Below are positions 1-8,439 of a DNA stretch of 64,000 nt, one piece after another. The stretch lies in assembly GCF_001695575.1 (NCBI RefSeq), contig NZ_LUAX01000001.1:1054001-1118000 (forward strand), in the 5' to 3' direction. A program made the position numbers and the translations under genes. Under the pieces are notes generated by a model, which was not told where the DNA came from, did no database searches, and was given only the letters and a program-made list of their open reading frames with translations. Position 1 is the stretch's first letter, and every line of letters starts with the position of its first letter. This stretch comes from Vibrio europaeus. GTDB taxonomy: Bacteria > Pseudomonadota > Gammaproteobacteria > Enterobacterales > Vibrionaceae.

Positions 1-372
1 CAACATTTGTTCGAGGTTAAATGGCTTAAGAATAAAATCAGACGCCCCAAGCTTAAGTGCGGAAATCGCAGTTTCTAAATCTGCGTAGCCAGTCATAAAG
101 ATAATGTCGGCTTTTTTATCCGGGTCATTAAACGCCTCTTCCCACTCGATTCCTGAGCGCCCTGGTAAGTTGATGTCTAAAACAATCAAATCGTAATGGT
201 TAGCACTACGAAGCTGTTCAGCGTCTTCTATACTCCCGACACAATCTACTTTTGAAAACCATTTGCTCAATGCTTTGTTCAGTATGGTTTGCATACCAAT
301 CTCATCATCAACGACGAGAACTGAAAATGCTTGATATTGTGAGGCTTTATTAGGATCGAATGATGGAGGCAT
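1..372 (-). CDS. Response regulator, N-terminal receiver part (truncated by window edge)
   Basis: The first 124 codons of a minus-strand gene whose 3' end lies outside the window. An ATG at 372 follows a GGAAAG Shine-Dalgarno. After about 16 residues comes a canonical receiver fold: LVVDDE acidic pocket, LIVLDINLPG around the phospho-acceptor Asp, an MTGYAD switch segment and the ILKPFN lysine. The output domain is not visible, so it could be a sigma-54 activator, a winged-helix regulator or a stand-alone receiver. It is divergent from tupA. The receiver call is firm; pathway and output are unknown. Confidence 0.85.
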   Translation of the reverse strand, partial: MPPSFDPNKASQYQAFSVLVVDDEIGMQTILNKALSKWFSKVDCVGSIEDAEQLRSANHYDLIVLDINLPGRSGIEWEEAFNDPDKKADIIFMTGYADLETAISALKLGASDFILKPFNLEQML

Positions 373-631
373 AATGACCACTTTCCATATAAGGTAACTG
401 GGACAGAGTGTACCAACTTTATCCGTTAGCGCCTCAATAAATGTGAGACATTTTGTCCCCCATCAAGTTTTAGTTAGGTAAGTTATTGATATTTCGTTTG
501 AAAACTATCACATATTTTTGGCATTAAGATTGCTTTCTATGCATGCCGACTTATAACACGAATCTTATGGCATAGATTCAATATCTCTTAATTTGAATAG
601 CCCAAATTATAGAAAACGGATTTATAACAAT

Positions 632-1447
632 ATGAAAAAACTCACTTTTACATTAGCAACTGCGTCTTTGGCTTTAGTTAGCTATTCGGCATCCTCGGCT
701 GATAACGCTCACGTGCGTTTAGCAACAACAACAAGCACCTACCACTCCGGCCTACTTGACTACCTACTTCCTGAGTTTGAAAAAGACACGGGTTATAAAG
801 TCGATGTGATCGCAGCCGGTACAGGTAAATCGCTTAAAATGGGTGAAAACGGCGATGTCGATTTGGTCATGACTCATGCCCCGAAAGCCGAAGCAAACTT
901 TGTTGAAAAGGGTTATGGCGTTCTACCTCGTAAGCTGATGTACAACGACTTTGTTATTGTCGGCCCTCACGCCGATCCAGCCAAAGTGGCAAAGCAGAAC
1001 GATGTCGCTGAAGTGTTTAAAAACATTGCCAATATGAATGCGACGTTTGTCTCTCGTGGTGATGATTCAGGTACTCATAAAAAAGAGAAAGGTATCTGGG
1101 AACAAACCAAAATGGAGCCAAATTTCGGTGGCTACCGTAGTGTCGGACAAGGTATGGGACCAACGCTTAACATGGCGAACGAAATGCAAGGCTACACCAT
1201 GACTGACCGTGGCACTTGGCTCGCATACAACAACAAACTTGATCTTGAGATTTTGTTCCAAGGTGACAAAAAGCTATTTAACCCATATCAGGTCATCTTG
1301 GTTAACCCAGAACGCTACCCAAGCATTAATTACCAAGGTGCAAAAGAGTTTAGTGATTGGCTAGTGAACCCACGTGGGCAAAAACTGATTAACGACTTTA
1401 CACTTAATGGCAAACAACTGTTTGTTGCTAACGCAAACGAGAAATAG
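632..1447 (+). CDS. tupA: Tungstate ABC transporter, periplasmic binding protein TupA
   Basis: 271 aa. It starts at the ATG followed by a typical signal peptide (MKKLTFTLATASLALVSYSASSA); an upstream in-frame TTG would place 13 unlikely residues before it. The mature part opens with VRLATTTSTYHSGLLDYLLPEF, the hallmark of TupA/WtpA-like oxyanion-binding proteins, and carries the RGDDSGTHKKE segment typical of tungstate binders. The protein captures tungstate (or molybdate) in the periplasm for TupBC. It is first of three adjacent genes followed by molybdenum-cofactor genes, which supports a metal-oxyanion role. The exact substrate preference cannot be read from the sequence. Confidence 0.92.
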   Translation: MKKLTFTLATASLALVSYSASSADNAHVRLATTTSTYHSGLLDYLLPEFEKDTGYKVDVIAAGTGKSLKMGENGDVDLVMTHAPKAEANFVEKGYGVLPRKLMYNDFVIVGPHADPAKVAKQNDVAEVFKNIANMNATFVSRGDDSGTHKKEKGIWEQTKMEPNFGGYRSVGQGMGPTLNMANEMQGYTMTDRGTWLAYNNKLDLEILFQGDKKLFNPYQVILVNPERYPSINYQGAKEFSDWLVNPRGQKLINDFTLNGKQLFVANANEK

Positions 1448-1453
1448 AACTCG

Positions 1454-2152
1454 ATGAGCCTTTGGCAAACAACACTAGATGCGCTCACCTTGTTGGTGAG
1501 CTTTGATAAAGAACTGTGGGAGATCGTTGCGGTCTCCTTCAGTGTCTCTTTGTCTGCGATTTCAATTGTTCTTTTCCCGGCGATAATTTTCTCATTTGTA
1601 TTGGCTTATACAGATTTTAAAGGCAAATGGTTGTTCCTATCATTGATTAATACGCTACAAGCAATTCCAACAGTTGTGATTGGTTTATTGCTATACATGC
1701 TATTGTCACGCGCTGGTCCTTTAGGCGACTGGCAAATGCTGTTTACTCAAAAAGCGATGATTGTCGGTCAAATGCTGATTGGTTTTCCGGTGTTAGTGTC
1801 AATGATGCACGGCGCATTGCAGTCTAGCGATCGAAGAGCAGTTGAAACCTCAATTACATTGGGCGCTTCTATACCGCGAATTATTGCCACAATGGTGTGG
1901 GAAACACGTTTTCCACTCTTGGCGGCAGCAATAGCGGCGTTTTCTCGCATTGTGACCGAAGTGGGTTGTTCAACCATGGTTGGCGGCAACATTATGGGGA
2001 TCACTCGTAACATCCCCACAGCGATTGCGATGGAGAGCCACAAAGGGGCGTTTGCTCAAGGCGTTGCTTTGGGCATTGTCTTGCTTACATTAGCACTGGT
2101 ACTAAACTTCATGCTGACTAGTATGCGTGGCAAAGGTTACTTAAGGACTTAA
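1454..2152 (+). CDS. tupB: Tungstate ABC transporter permease TupB
   Basis: 232 aa, starting 6 nt after tupA. Strongly hydrophobic with about five to six membrane segments. The binding-protein-dependent permease (EAA) loop is visible around residues 135-160 (VETSITLGASIPRIIATMVWE). It forms the inner-membrane channel of the tungstate importer with TupC. Spacing within the operon is tight on both sides (6 nt and 9 nt). Length matches TupB/ModB-like permeases. Confidence 0.92.
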   Translation: MSLWQTTLDALTLLVSFDKELWEIVAVSFSVSLSAISIVLFPAIIFSFVLAYTDFKGKWLFLSLINTLQAIPTVVIGLLLYMLLSRAGPLGDWQMLFTQKAMIVGQMLIGFPVLVSMMHGALQSSDRRAVETSITLGASIPRIIATMVWETRFPLLAAAIAAFSRIVTEVGCSTMVGGNIMGITRNIPTAIAMESHKGAFAQGVALGIVLLTLALVLNFMLTSMRGKGYLRT

Positions 2153-2161
2153 GGGCGCTGT

Positions 2162-2893
2162 ATGACAATTAAGATCACGGCACAGCAACTTTCGATGCGC
2201 TTTAAAGAGCGTGTACTGTTCCACATCCCTACTCTCTTTATTGGTCCAAACGACGCAATCTACCTTAGAGGTGATAATGGCGTCGGCAAAACCACACTAC
2301 TCAAAATCTTGTCCGGGTTAATGAAACCATCAACTGGAAAAGTGAGTGCACCAAGCGATACATGGGTACACAGACTGTTTCCGCGCTCTGGTCGTAAAGG
2401 CGTGATCTACCTTCATCAGTCACCGTATCTTTTCGACGGAACGGTATATGAAAATGTTGTCTACGGTATCCGCTTCGAAAAAGATGCAGCAAAAGATAAG
2501 CGAGCTCAAGTTATCACTGCTCTTCGCATGGTAGGCTTAGAAACTTTGGCGGACGAGCATATTTCAGTCTTGTCCGGTGGAGAGAAGCAACGTGTGGCGA
2601 TGGCACGGGCATGGATACTTAAGCCTTCGATTCTTTTGATGGACGAGCCGAGCGCGTCACTAGACCAGGAGTCGATTGAGCGTCTAGTGGTCATGGCGAA
2701 AGATCTTTTAGAGCGCGGTTCTAGCCTAGTCATCACCAGTCACCAGCAAAATGCACTGACTGAGCTTTGTAATAAGCAATGGGTGATTAGTGGCCTTGAG
2801 CTGAAAGAATACTCGAACAATGACTTTGAGTTAAACAATGTCGTTGTTTTGAAAGACAAATCGGTAGAGTCGAAAGTCGGTAACAGAGGTTAG
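2162..2893 (+). CDS. tupC: Tungstate ABC transporter ATP-binding protein TupC
   Basis: 243 aa ABC ATPase. Walker A is GDNGVGKTT near residues 38-46, the signature is LSGGEKQR near 138-145, and Walker B is ILLMDEPSASLD near 158-169. An SHQQ switch histidine follows. It powers tungstate import with TupB. The C-terminal 30 residues beyond the nucleotide-binding domain are short and polar; no separate regulatory molybdate-binding (TOBE) domain is present. Third gene of the tupABC operon; mobA follows about 100 nt downstream on the same strand, so Mo/W uptake and cofactor assembly may be co-expressed. Confidence 0.92.
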   Translation: MTIKITAQQLSMRFKERVLFHIPTLFIGPNDAIYLRGDNGVGKTTLLKILSGLMKPSTGKVSAPSDTWVHRLFPRSGRKGVIYLHQSPYLFDGTVYENVVYGIRFEKDAAKDKRAQVITALRMVGLETLADEHISVLSGGEKQRVAMARAWILKPSILLMDEPSASLDQESIERLVVMAKDLLERGSSLVITSHQQNALTELCNKQWVISGLELKEYSNNDFELNNVVVLKDKSVESKVGNRG

Positions 2894-2999
2894 CTATAAC
2901 AAGCTTTAAACGACCGCTATCAAACCTTTCAGCTTGAAACCGGAAATAAATTTGCTAGAGTGCAAACCCAATAACAATATAACATCAGATACGACAAAT

Positions 3000-3584
3000 A
3001 TGCTTCAAGCAAAAGAAACGAGCTGGGTAATTTTAGCTGGTGGTCAAGCAAGCCGTATGGGAGGGCAAGATAAAGGTCTTGTCTTACTCAATGATAAGCC
3101 ATTGATCCAACACGTGATCAAAAGACTAACACCTCAAACTGAACGCATCTTGATTAATGCCAATCGCAACCATGACGCATACCGAAAATTTGGCGAGGTC
3201 TTTTCTGATCAATTTCAAGACTTCCCCGGTCCAATGGGTGGAATTCACGCCGGACTCATCAATGCTCCAACCGATTGGGTAGGTTTTGTACCATGCGATA
3301 GCCCACAAATTAACCGTGATTTGGTCGAGCGTTTTTGCCAATCGGTAACCGATAGCACCGACATTTTAGTCGCCCATGACGGTGACCATCAACAGCCTGT
3401 TTTCACCTTGTACCATAAGCGCGTATTACCCAAACTCACCGCTTTTCTTGAGCGTGGAGATCGTAAGATCATTCTTTTGTACAAAGAGTGCAACACTGAG
3501 TATGTCGATTTCAGCGACTCACCAAACTGCTTTGTAAACTTAAATACACCAGAAGAACTGGCCCAATTCGGAACCATCAGCTGA
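3000..3584 (+). CDS. mobA: Molybdenum cofactor guanylyltransferase MobA
   Basis: 194 aa from the ATG at 3000, the same length as E. coli MobA. A TTG 22 codons upstream is in frame, but the extra residues look unrelated to the family. The nucleotidyltransferase motif [16 protein letters not shown] lies near residues 11-26, and the metal-binding VPCDSP near residue 100. The enzyme transfers GMP from GTP to molybdopterin to form the guanine dinucleotide cofactor used by DMSO-reductase-family enzymes. Its stop codon overlaps the start of the mobB-moeA fusion (TGATG), implying translational coupling. Confidence 0.93.
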   Translation: MLQAKETSWVILAGGQASRMGGQDKGLVLLNDKPLIQHVIKRLTPQTERILINANRNHDAYRKFGEVFSDQFQDFPGPMGGIHAGLINAPTDWVGFVPCDSPQINRDLVERFCQSVTDSTDILVAHDGDHQQPVFTLYHKRVLPKLTAFLERGDRKIILLYKECNTEYVDFSDSPNCFVNLNTPEELAQFGTIS

Positions 3585-5353
3585 TGACTTTAAATCTTCC
3601 TATCCCTATTCTAGGTTTTGCCGCGTATTCAGGTACGGGGAAAACAACACTGTTAGAAGCACTTCTGCCAAAGTTAACAGAAGCGGGTCTACGTATCGGT
3701 ATGCTAAAACACGCACACCATAATTTTGACGTTGATAAAGAAGGCAAAGATAGTTACCGACTAAGAAAAGCTGGCGCCTCGCAAATGTTGATCTCCTCAA
3801 GAAATCGTTTTGCGTTAATGACAGAAACGCCTGAGCAGGAATCTGAGTTCGCCTATCTGTTGTCACGCTTCGACACAGATAAGCTTGATGTCATTTTAGT
3901 TGAAGGCTGTAAAAACATCGCCTTTCCTAAGATTGAACTTCATCGTGAAGTAGTAGGTAAACCTTGGCTATACAACAATGATGACAACATCATCGCCATT
4001 GCAGCAAACTCAATTGTTGAAGATAGCGACCTACCACAAATGAACATCAACGATTTAGATGCAATCACGCGATTTGTCACCGAATATGTACAGAGCCAAG
4101 CAGAACCAAAGAAAAACGAAGCGGCTTGTTGTGATACCCTCTCCCCTGCTTTCCTATCTGTCGAGCAAGGACGCGAGAAGATTCTTTCGCTGGTTAACCC
4201 TGTAACAGAATCCGAATTATGCCCTATCACAAAAGCGTCCGGTCGCGTGCTATTTGAAGATGTCATCTCTCCGGTCAACGTCCCTCAATACACGAACTCA
4301 GCGATGGATGGCTTTGCTATTCGTGGCGAAGATGCCGATTTAGATAGCTTTCAAGTCGTCGCTGAAGTTTTTGCTGGTCACGCTTACGATCATCCGCTAG
4401 AAAAAGGTCAAGCGGTTAAGATCATGACAGGTGCTCCTACCCCTCAAGGCGGCGACACCGTTATTATGCGCGAACAAGCTCAATACAATAGTGACATTGT
4501 CACATTTTCTGCAAGCATCAAAGTCGGTCAGAATGTACGACAAGCTGGGGAAGACTTAACAATAGGCTCTTCCGTGTTTACCACCGGTCAGCGAATCTCT
4601 TCACCAGAGATGGGAATGATCGCTTCACTGGGAATGGCCGATTGCAACGTTTATCGCAAACTTAAGGTCGCCATTTTCTCTACTGGTGATGAAGTTCAAG
4701 ACCCAGGTAGCGAGCAAAAGCAAAACTCCATTTATGATTCGAACCGTTTCACCATCATGGGGATGCTAGAGACCTTAGGCTGTGAGATTCTCGACTTCGG
4801 CATTATCGAAGATGACGAGGCCCTAATGATAGAAGCGTTAGAAAATGCAGCTTCACAAGCGGATGTCGTCATGACTTCTGGTGGAGTTTCTGTCGGTGAC
4901 GCTGATTACATTAAACTTGCGTTGGAAAAGCTTGGTCAAATCGATTTCTGGCGAATTAACATGAGACCAGGTCGTCCGCTCGCCTTTGGTCAAATACAAA
5001 ACAAGCCGTTTTTCGGTTTACCGGGTAACCCTGTCGCGGTCATGGTGTCGTTCATCAACTTTGTAGAACCTGCTTTAAGAAAAATGCAGGGAGAGCAAGG
5101 CTGGCAACCTCTTAAAGTTAACGCGATAGCCACAGAGAGCCTGCGTTCTCGCCAAGGCCGCACTGAGTTCAGCCGTGGCATCTATGAACTCGATCATCGC
5201 GGTCAATTGACGGTTCGAACAACAGGCAAACAAGGATCAGGAATTTTACGCTCTATGAGTGAAGCGAACTGCTTGATTGAGATTTCACCAGCGATAGATA
5301 CAGTTAAAGTTGGTGAAAGCGTGACAATCATCCCGCTTCAAGGCAGAATCTAG
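3584..5353 (+). CDS. MobB-MoeA fusion: cofactor adaptor GTPase joined to molybdopterin molybdotransferase
   Basis: 589 aa. Residues 1-170 are a MobB domain with P-loop YSGTGKTT (15-22) and the characteristic LKHAHHNFDVDKEGKDSYRLRKAGA region. Residues about 195-589 are a complete MoeA with NSAMDGFA (about 237-244), the MTGAPTPQGGDTVI segment, TSGGVSVGD (about 431-439) and the C-terminal domain IV. The linker is short and contains AACCD. MoeA inserts molybdate into adenylated molybdopterin; MobB assists MobA. The fusion, with mobA overlapping upstream, places the last steps of cofactor synthesis in one transcript. Such fusions are annotated in other gammaproteobacteria as I recall, so this is not unique. 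No frameshift is seen. Confidence 0.93.
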   Translation: MTLNLPIPILGFAAYSGTGKTTLLEALLPKLTEAGLRIGMLKHAHHNFDVDKEGKDSYRLRKAGASQMLISSRNRFALMTETPEQESEFAYLLSRFDTDKLDVILVEGCKNIAFPKIELHREVVGKPWLYNNDDNIIAIAANSIVEDSDLPQMNINDLDAITRFVTEYVQSQAEPKKNEAACCDTLSPAFLSVEQGREKILSLVNPVTESELCPITKASGRVLFEDVISPVNVPQYTNSAMDGFAIRGEDADLDSFQVVAEVFAGHAYDHPLEKGQAVKIMTGAPTPQGGDTVIMREQAQYNSDIVTFSASIKVGQNVRQAGEDLTIGSSVFTTGQRISSPEMGMIASLGMADCNVYRKLKVAIFSTGDEVQDPGSEQKQNSIYDSNRFTIMGMLETLGCEILDFGIIEDDEALMIEALENAASQADVVMTSGGVSVGDADYIKLALEKLGQIDFWRINMRPGRPLAFGQIQNKPFFGLPGNPVAVMVSFINFVEPALRKMQGEQGWQPLKVNAIATESLRSRQGRTEFSRGIYELDHRGQLTVRTTGKQGSGILRSMSEANCLIEISPAIDTVKVGESVTIIPLQGRI

Positions 5354-5364
5354 CCCACAGAGAC

Positions 5365-5395
5365 GAGGTCAGCCATGCTGACCTCTTTAGTTTTA
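5365..5395 (+). terminator. Rho-independent terminator after mobB-moeA
   Basis: A perfect 9-bp stem (GAGGTCAGC / GCTGACCTC) with a 3-nt loop is followed by TTTAGTTTTA, ending the Mo-cofactor transcript 12 nt after the stop codon. Confidence 0.85.
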
Positions 5396-5412
5396 TCGAT
5401 TTGGAAATATTT

Positions 5413-5673
5413 ATGGCTCGCACAATCCTGTATACCTACAAAGATGAGGAGAAAACGTTAACCTTCTCATACCAGCAACATCGCAACATTCATGAAGCGG
5501 TGGCTGAAGCTGAAGGCATCGATATCTCTGCATACTTAAAAATGGAGCAACAAATCGAAGCGATTTCAGATACTAAAGCGGTACGTAATTACCGTGACAA
5601 CCACTTTAAGAAGCTTGGCTTTGGGCGAATTACCCTGCAGCAAAAAGAAAACCTTGGGGTTGGAAAAAAATAA
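5413..5673 (+). CDS. Small conserved protein, DUF2960-like
   Basis: 86 aa from the ATG at 5413 (an in-frame TTG at 5401 is less likely). Charged, soluble, no signal peptide or membrane segment. The pattern MARTILYTYKDEEKTLTFSY ... HEAVAEAEGIDISAYLKMEQQ ... KAVRNYRDNHFKKLGFGRI matches what I recall of DUF2960 from vibrios and shewanellae. No function is known to me. It stands alone between two terminators, so it is probably a monocistronic gene. Confidence 0.8.
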   Translation: MARTILYTYKDEEKTLTFSYQQHRNIHEAVAEAEGIDISAYLKMEQQIEAISDTKAVRNYRDNHFKKLGFGRITLQQKENLGVGKK

Positions 5674-5694
5674 GTAACTCCAAACGGGATAAAT

Positions 5695-5721
5695 AAAAGG
5701 GCTGAAATCGCAGCCCTTTTT
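5695..5721. terminator. Bidirectional terminator between convergent genes
   Basis: AAAAGGGCTG / CAGCCCTTTT stem with a 6-nt loop and A/T tracts on both sides, between the DUF2960-like gene and the convergent N-acetylglucosamine kinase gene. Confidence 0.85.
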
Positions 5722-5739
5722 AATCCAATGTCAGTTACC

Positions 5740-6648
5740 TTACTTAATGTTAAGGAAAGCTGCACCACGTACGCCGCCTGAATCACCGTGTTTCGCTTTG
5801 ATGATTTTAGGGCACTTCGCTACAGAAAGAAGGTATTTAGGTACGCGCTTAGGCATTTCTTCGTAGATCAGTTCGAAGTTAGAAAGACCGCCACCTAGCG
5901 CAACAACATGAGGATCATTTGCTGTGAAGATGTTGGCAAAACAGATAGCAAGCAACTCCATAAAGCGCTCTACATGTTCTGAAGCTTTCGCCTCTCCGGC
6001 TTCATAAGCTTTAATGATATCGATCGCTTTCTTTTCTTCACCAAAGTAATGAGCATAGATCAGTTCAAAACCACGGCCTGACAGGTAACTATCTAAGCAA
6101 CCTTTTTTACCACAGCCACATCCTAATAGCGGTGCATTGTCACCAAGGTGGAACCAAGCATCAATTGGCAAGCGCATATGACCTAACTCACCCGCAACGT
6201 GATTTCGGCCAGAGAACACCGCGCCATTATAAATCAAGCCACCGCCAAACCCAGTACCAAGAATCAAGCCCATCACTGACGGCTCATCTTTTAGTTCTTC
6301 GTCCCATGCTTCTGAAAGCGCAAAACAGTTCGCATCGTTTTCAATTTTCACGCTACGGCCAATTTTAGCTTCAAGATCTGCGCGCAAAGGTTTTCCTTTT
6401 GCCGCAGGCACATTGACCGTTAGAACTGTTGCGTCATCGGCATCTTCCATACCCGGAAGACCTAGACCGATCTTACCTTCACAGCCAAATTCTTGATCGT
6501 ATTTGTTTACCAGACTAGCAATGGTTTCAACCAAAAGTGCATAGTCATCCGTTGGCGTTGGTACTCGTTCAGTCGCAACTCGCTCTAGTTTTTCGTTAAA
6601 TGCACCAAATTCAATCTTAGTGCCACCAACGTCAAAGCCGTAGTACAT
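5740..6648 (-). CDS. nagK: N-acetyl-D-glucosamine kinase (ROK family)
   Basis: 302 aa from an ATG preceded by GGGAGAGAAGAG. The N-terminal ATP motif [15 protein letters not shown], the conserved [12 protein letters not shown] segment, the active-site GELGHMRLP and the ROK zinc motif CGCGKKGC are all present. Overall it reads very close to E. coli NagK rather than glucokinase. It phosphorylates GlcNAc to GlcNAc-6-phosphate in the cytoplasm, useful for recycled cell-wall sugar or chitin-derived GlcNAc in a Vibrio. A 16-residue in-frame upstream extension was rejected because it breaks the family start. A fructokinase (Mak) role cannot be fully excluded. Confidence 0.9.
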   Translation of the reverse strand: MYYGFDVGGTKIEFGAFNEKLERVATERVPTPTDDYALLVETIASLVNKYDQEFGCEGKIGLGLPGMEDADDATVLTVNVPAAKGKPLRADLEAKIGRSVKIENDANCFALSEAWDEELKDEPSVMGLILGTGFGGGLIYNGAVFSGRNHVAGELGHMRLPIDAWFHLGDNAPLLGCGCGKKGCLDSYLSGRGFELIYAHYFGEEKKAIDIIKAYEAGEAKASEHVERFMELLAICFANIFTANDPHVVALGGGLSNFELIYEEMPKRVPKYLLSVAKCPKIIKAKHGDSGGVRGAAFLNIK

Positions 6649-6792
6649 CTCTTCTCTCCCAGAAAAATAACTCAAAAATTGGTTTAATTGACTCATTATC
6701 CATATAGCTACGCCTACAAACTGTGATTTGGAACAGATTTAGCTCGGAGGCAAAGCCAACTGCGCAGCTCGTATACAACCAAATAACAATAA

Positions 6793-7533
6793 TTAGATGG
6801 GTTTCTCGTTTCTCATCTCGTCAATGAAACGATTCAACGCAGGTTTTGCTTCATCTGGCCTGTTTCTTGTCTTGCTGTTCATATAGCTTTCGCGAAATAC
6901 GGCAAACCAACTCGACAAAGTTTGAGCCAGTTTTACTTCACCAAACTGTTCAAACACTAAACTGGCGACCTCAGCGGTAGCAAGATGTTGCTCGTTGTCT
7001 GAACGGCGCATCATATATTGCGATACTGTGTCCGGATTAATCGAAATTACAGGTAACGCATCCAAATACGGCGACTTATTGAAGATTCGCCTCGCCTCTC
7101 GCCAACTGCCATCCAAAAATATCAAGAGGGGCGTTTTCCCCTCACAAAACTTTGATGCTTCCTGTTTGATCAATCGGGCTGGCTCGTTAACATATTCGTC
7201 TGGGAAGACGACAATAGGTTGATACTTAGGGTTATTGAGTAGCGCAAGCATCTCTGACGAAGGCTCAGTGCGGCTCCATTGATAGGCATAACCATCTTTG
7301 ACCACATCCAGAATCAAGCGACCTGTATTGCTCGGCTTAAACACTTCGTTTTCAGACAGCAGCAACATCGCCGCAACGCCACTTTCGACATCGGGTTGAT
7401 GGGCGCACAAACAGTCCTTTTCCGCAACTTGGCAGTACTTGCATCGAACAACTTTACTCCCCCGCGCAACAAAAGGCTTAGTTGAACGGTCTAAACGTTG
7501 TTGATACAGGTGATGAAAGGCGTGGATTCTCAT
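6793..7533 (-). CDS. DTW-domain protein, tRNA-uridine aminocarboxypropyltransferase-like (TapT/YfiP)
   Basis: 246 aa from the ATG at 7533; the Shine-Dalgarno is weak, but the N-terminus aligns in length with E. coli YfiP, whereas an upstream TTG start would run into the divergent gene's leader. It carries the N-terminal cysteine cluster CKYCQVAEKDCLC, the PSNTGRLI segment, the QWSRTEPS segment and the DTW-box variant FLDGSWREARRIF. The family transfers the 3-amino-3-carboxypropyl group of S-adenosylmethionine to uridine 47 of tRNA (acp3U). Divergent from the hydroxylase-like gene with 69 nt between starts. Confidence 0.87.
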   Translation of the reverse strand: MRIHAFHHLYQQRLDRSTKPFVARGSKVVRCKYCQVAEKDCLCAHQPDVESGVAAMLLLSENEVFKPSNTGRLILDVVKDGYAYQWSRTEPSSEMLALLNNPKYQPIVVFPDEYVNEPARLIKQEASKFCEGKTPLLIFLDGSWREARRIFNKSPYLDALPVISINPDTVSQYMMRRSDNEQHLATAEVASLVFEQFGEVKLAQTLSSWFAVFRESYMNSKTRNRPDEAKPALNRFIDEMRNEKPI

Positions 7534-7602
7534 AGCGTATCGTAGATAATGAACAGGGTGAGCCAGTTTACTCACCAAACTAGCAGTTGCAAGGAATACA
7601 CG

Positions 7603-8391
7603 ATGCAAAACCCTGAAATGATTCGCTTGAGCTTCTTTCTTTCCGTATTGGTTCTATGCGGGTTATGGGAATGGCTAACGCCACGCAAAAAACTGACACA
7701 AAGTAAGCTTTACCGTTGGTTGAATAACCTAGGGTTAATCGCATTTAATTCAGTCTGCTTGAGCGTGCTTATGCCAATTCTGGCATTTGAATCTGCAATC
7801 TACGCAGTGGAAAACAATTGGGGGTTACTCAATCAATTCCAGTTGCCGTTGTACTTTGAAATCATCATTTCAGTCGTTCTGCTTGACCTAGCTATTTACT
7901 TGCAGCACTTGGTATTTCATCGCGTCCCTATTTTGTGGCGCTTACATCGGATGCATCATGCTGACCAAGATATTGATGTCACAACAGGCACGAGGTTCCA
8001 CCCTATTGAAATCATCCTATCTATGTGGATTAAGATTGGACTCGTGTTAACGCTTGGCATCTCTCCTATTGCCGTTATCGTGTTTGAAATCATCCTTAAT
8101 GCTAGCGCGATGTTCAATCACAGCAATGCCTATCTGCAATTAAAACTAGATAAGCTATTGAGGAGAGTGATCGTCACCCCTGACATGCACCGTGTTCATC
8201 ATTCCGTCATTGAAAAAGAGACCCATTCCAACTTTGGTTTCTTCTTATCAGTATGGGATCAAGGGTTCGGAACTTACCGTGAACAACCCGCTCTTGGGCA
8301 TGAATCCGTCAAGATTGGCATTCCACTGTTTCAGTCCAAACAGGAGCAAAGACTCGATAAGATGCTAACTCAACCATTTAGGCAAGAATAG
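7603..8391 (+). CDS. Membrane fatty acid hydroxylase / sterol desaturase family protein
   Basis: 262 aa from the ATG after AAGGAATACACG. Three or four N-terminal hydrophobic segments and then the di-iron histidine boxes: HLVFH, HRMHH and, later, MHRVHHS. These define the fatty acid hydroxylase superfamily of integral membrane oxygenases. The substrate is unknown; bacterial members act on lipids, carotenoids or alkylglycerols. Longer upstream starts exist in frame but lack a ribosome binding site. Single-gene unit closed by a terminator. Confidence 0.88.
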   Translation: MQNPEMIRLSFFLSVLVLCGLWEWLTPRKKLTQSKLYRWLNNLGLIAFNSVCLSVLMPILAFESAIYAVENNWGLLNQFQLPLYFEIIISVVLLDLAIYLQHLVFHRVPILWRLHRMHHADQDIDVTTGTRFHPIEIILSMWIKIGLVLTLGISPIAVIVFEIILNASAMFNHSNAYLQLKLDKLLRRVIVTPDMHRVHHSVIEKETHSNFGFFLSVWDQGFGTYREQPALGHESVKIGIPLFQSKQEQRLDKMLTQPFRQE

Positions 8392-8416
8392 AAAAAGGAG
8401 CACTACGCTCCTTTTT
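8392..8416 (+). terminator. Rho-independent terminator
   Basis: The stem AAAAAGGAGC / GCTCCTTTTT begins immediately after the hydroxylase-like gene's stop codon. A-tracts and T-tracts on both sides let it also serve the convergent chemoreceptor gene. Confidence 0.88.
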
Positions 8417-8439
8417 GGTATTGTTTCAAATTAGCCTAT

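Noticed and set aside
538..576. Inverted repeat CTATGC / GCATAG upstream of tupA as a ModE/TunR-type operator or Mo-cofactor riboswitch
   Set aside because: Arms are only 6 bp and do not match the ModE consensus or the riboswitch fold as I know them.
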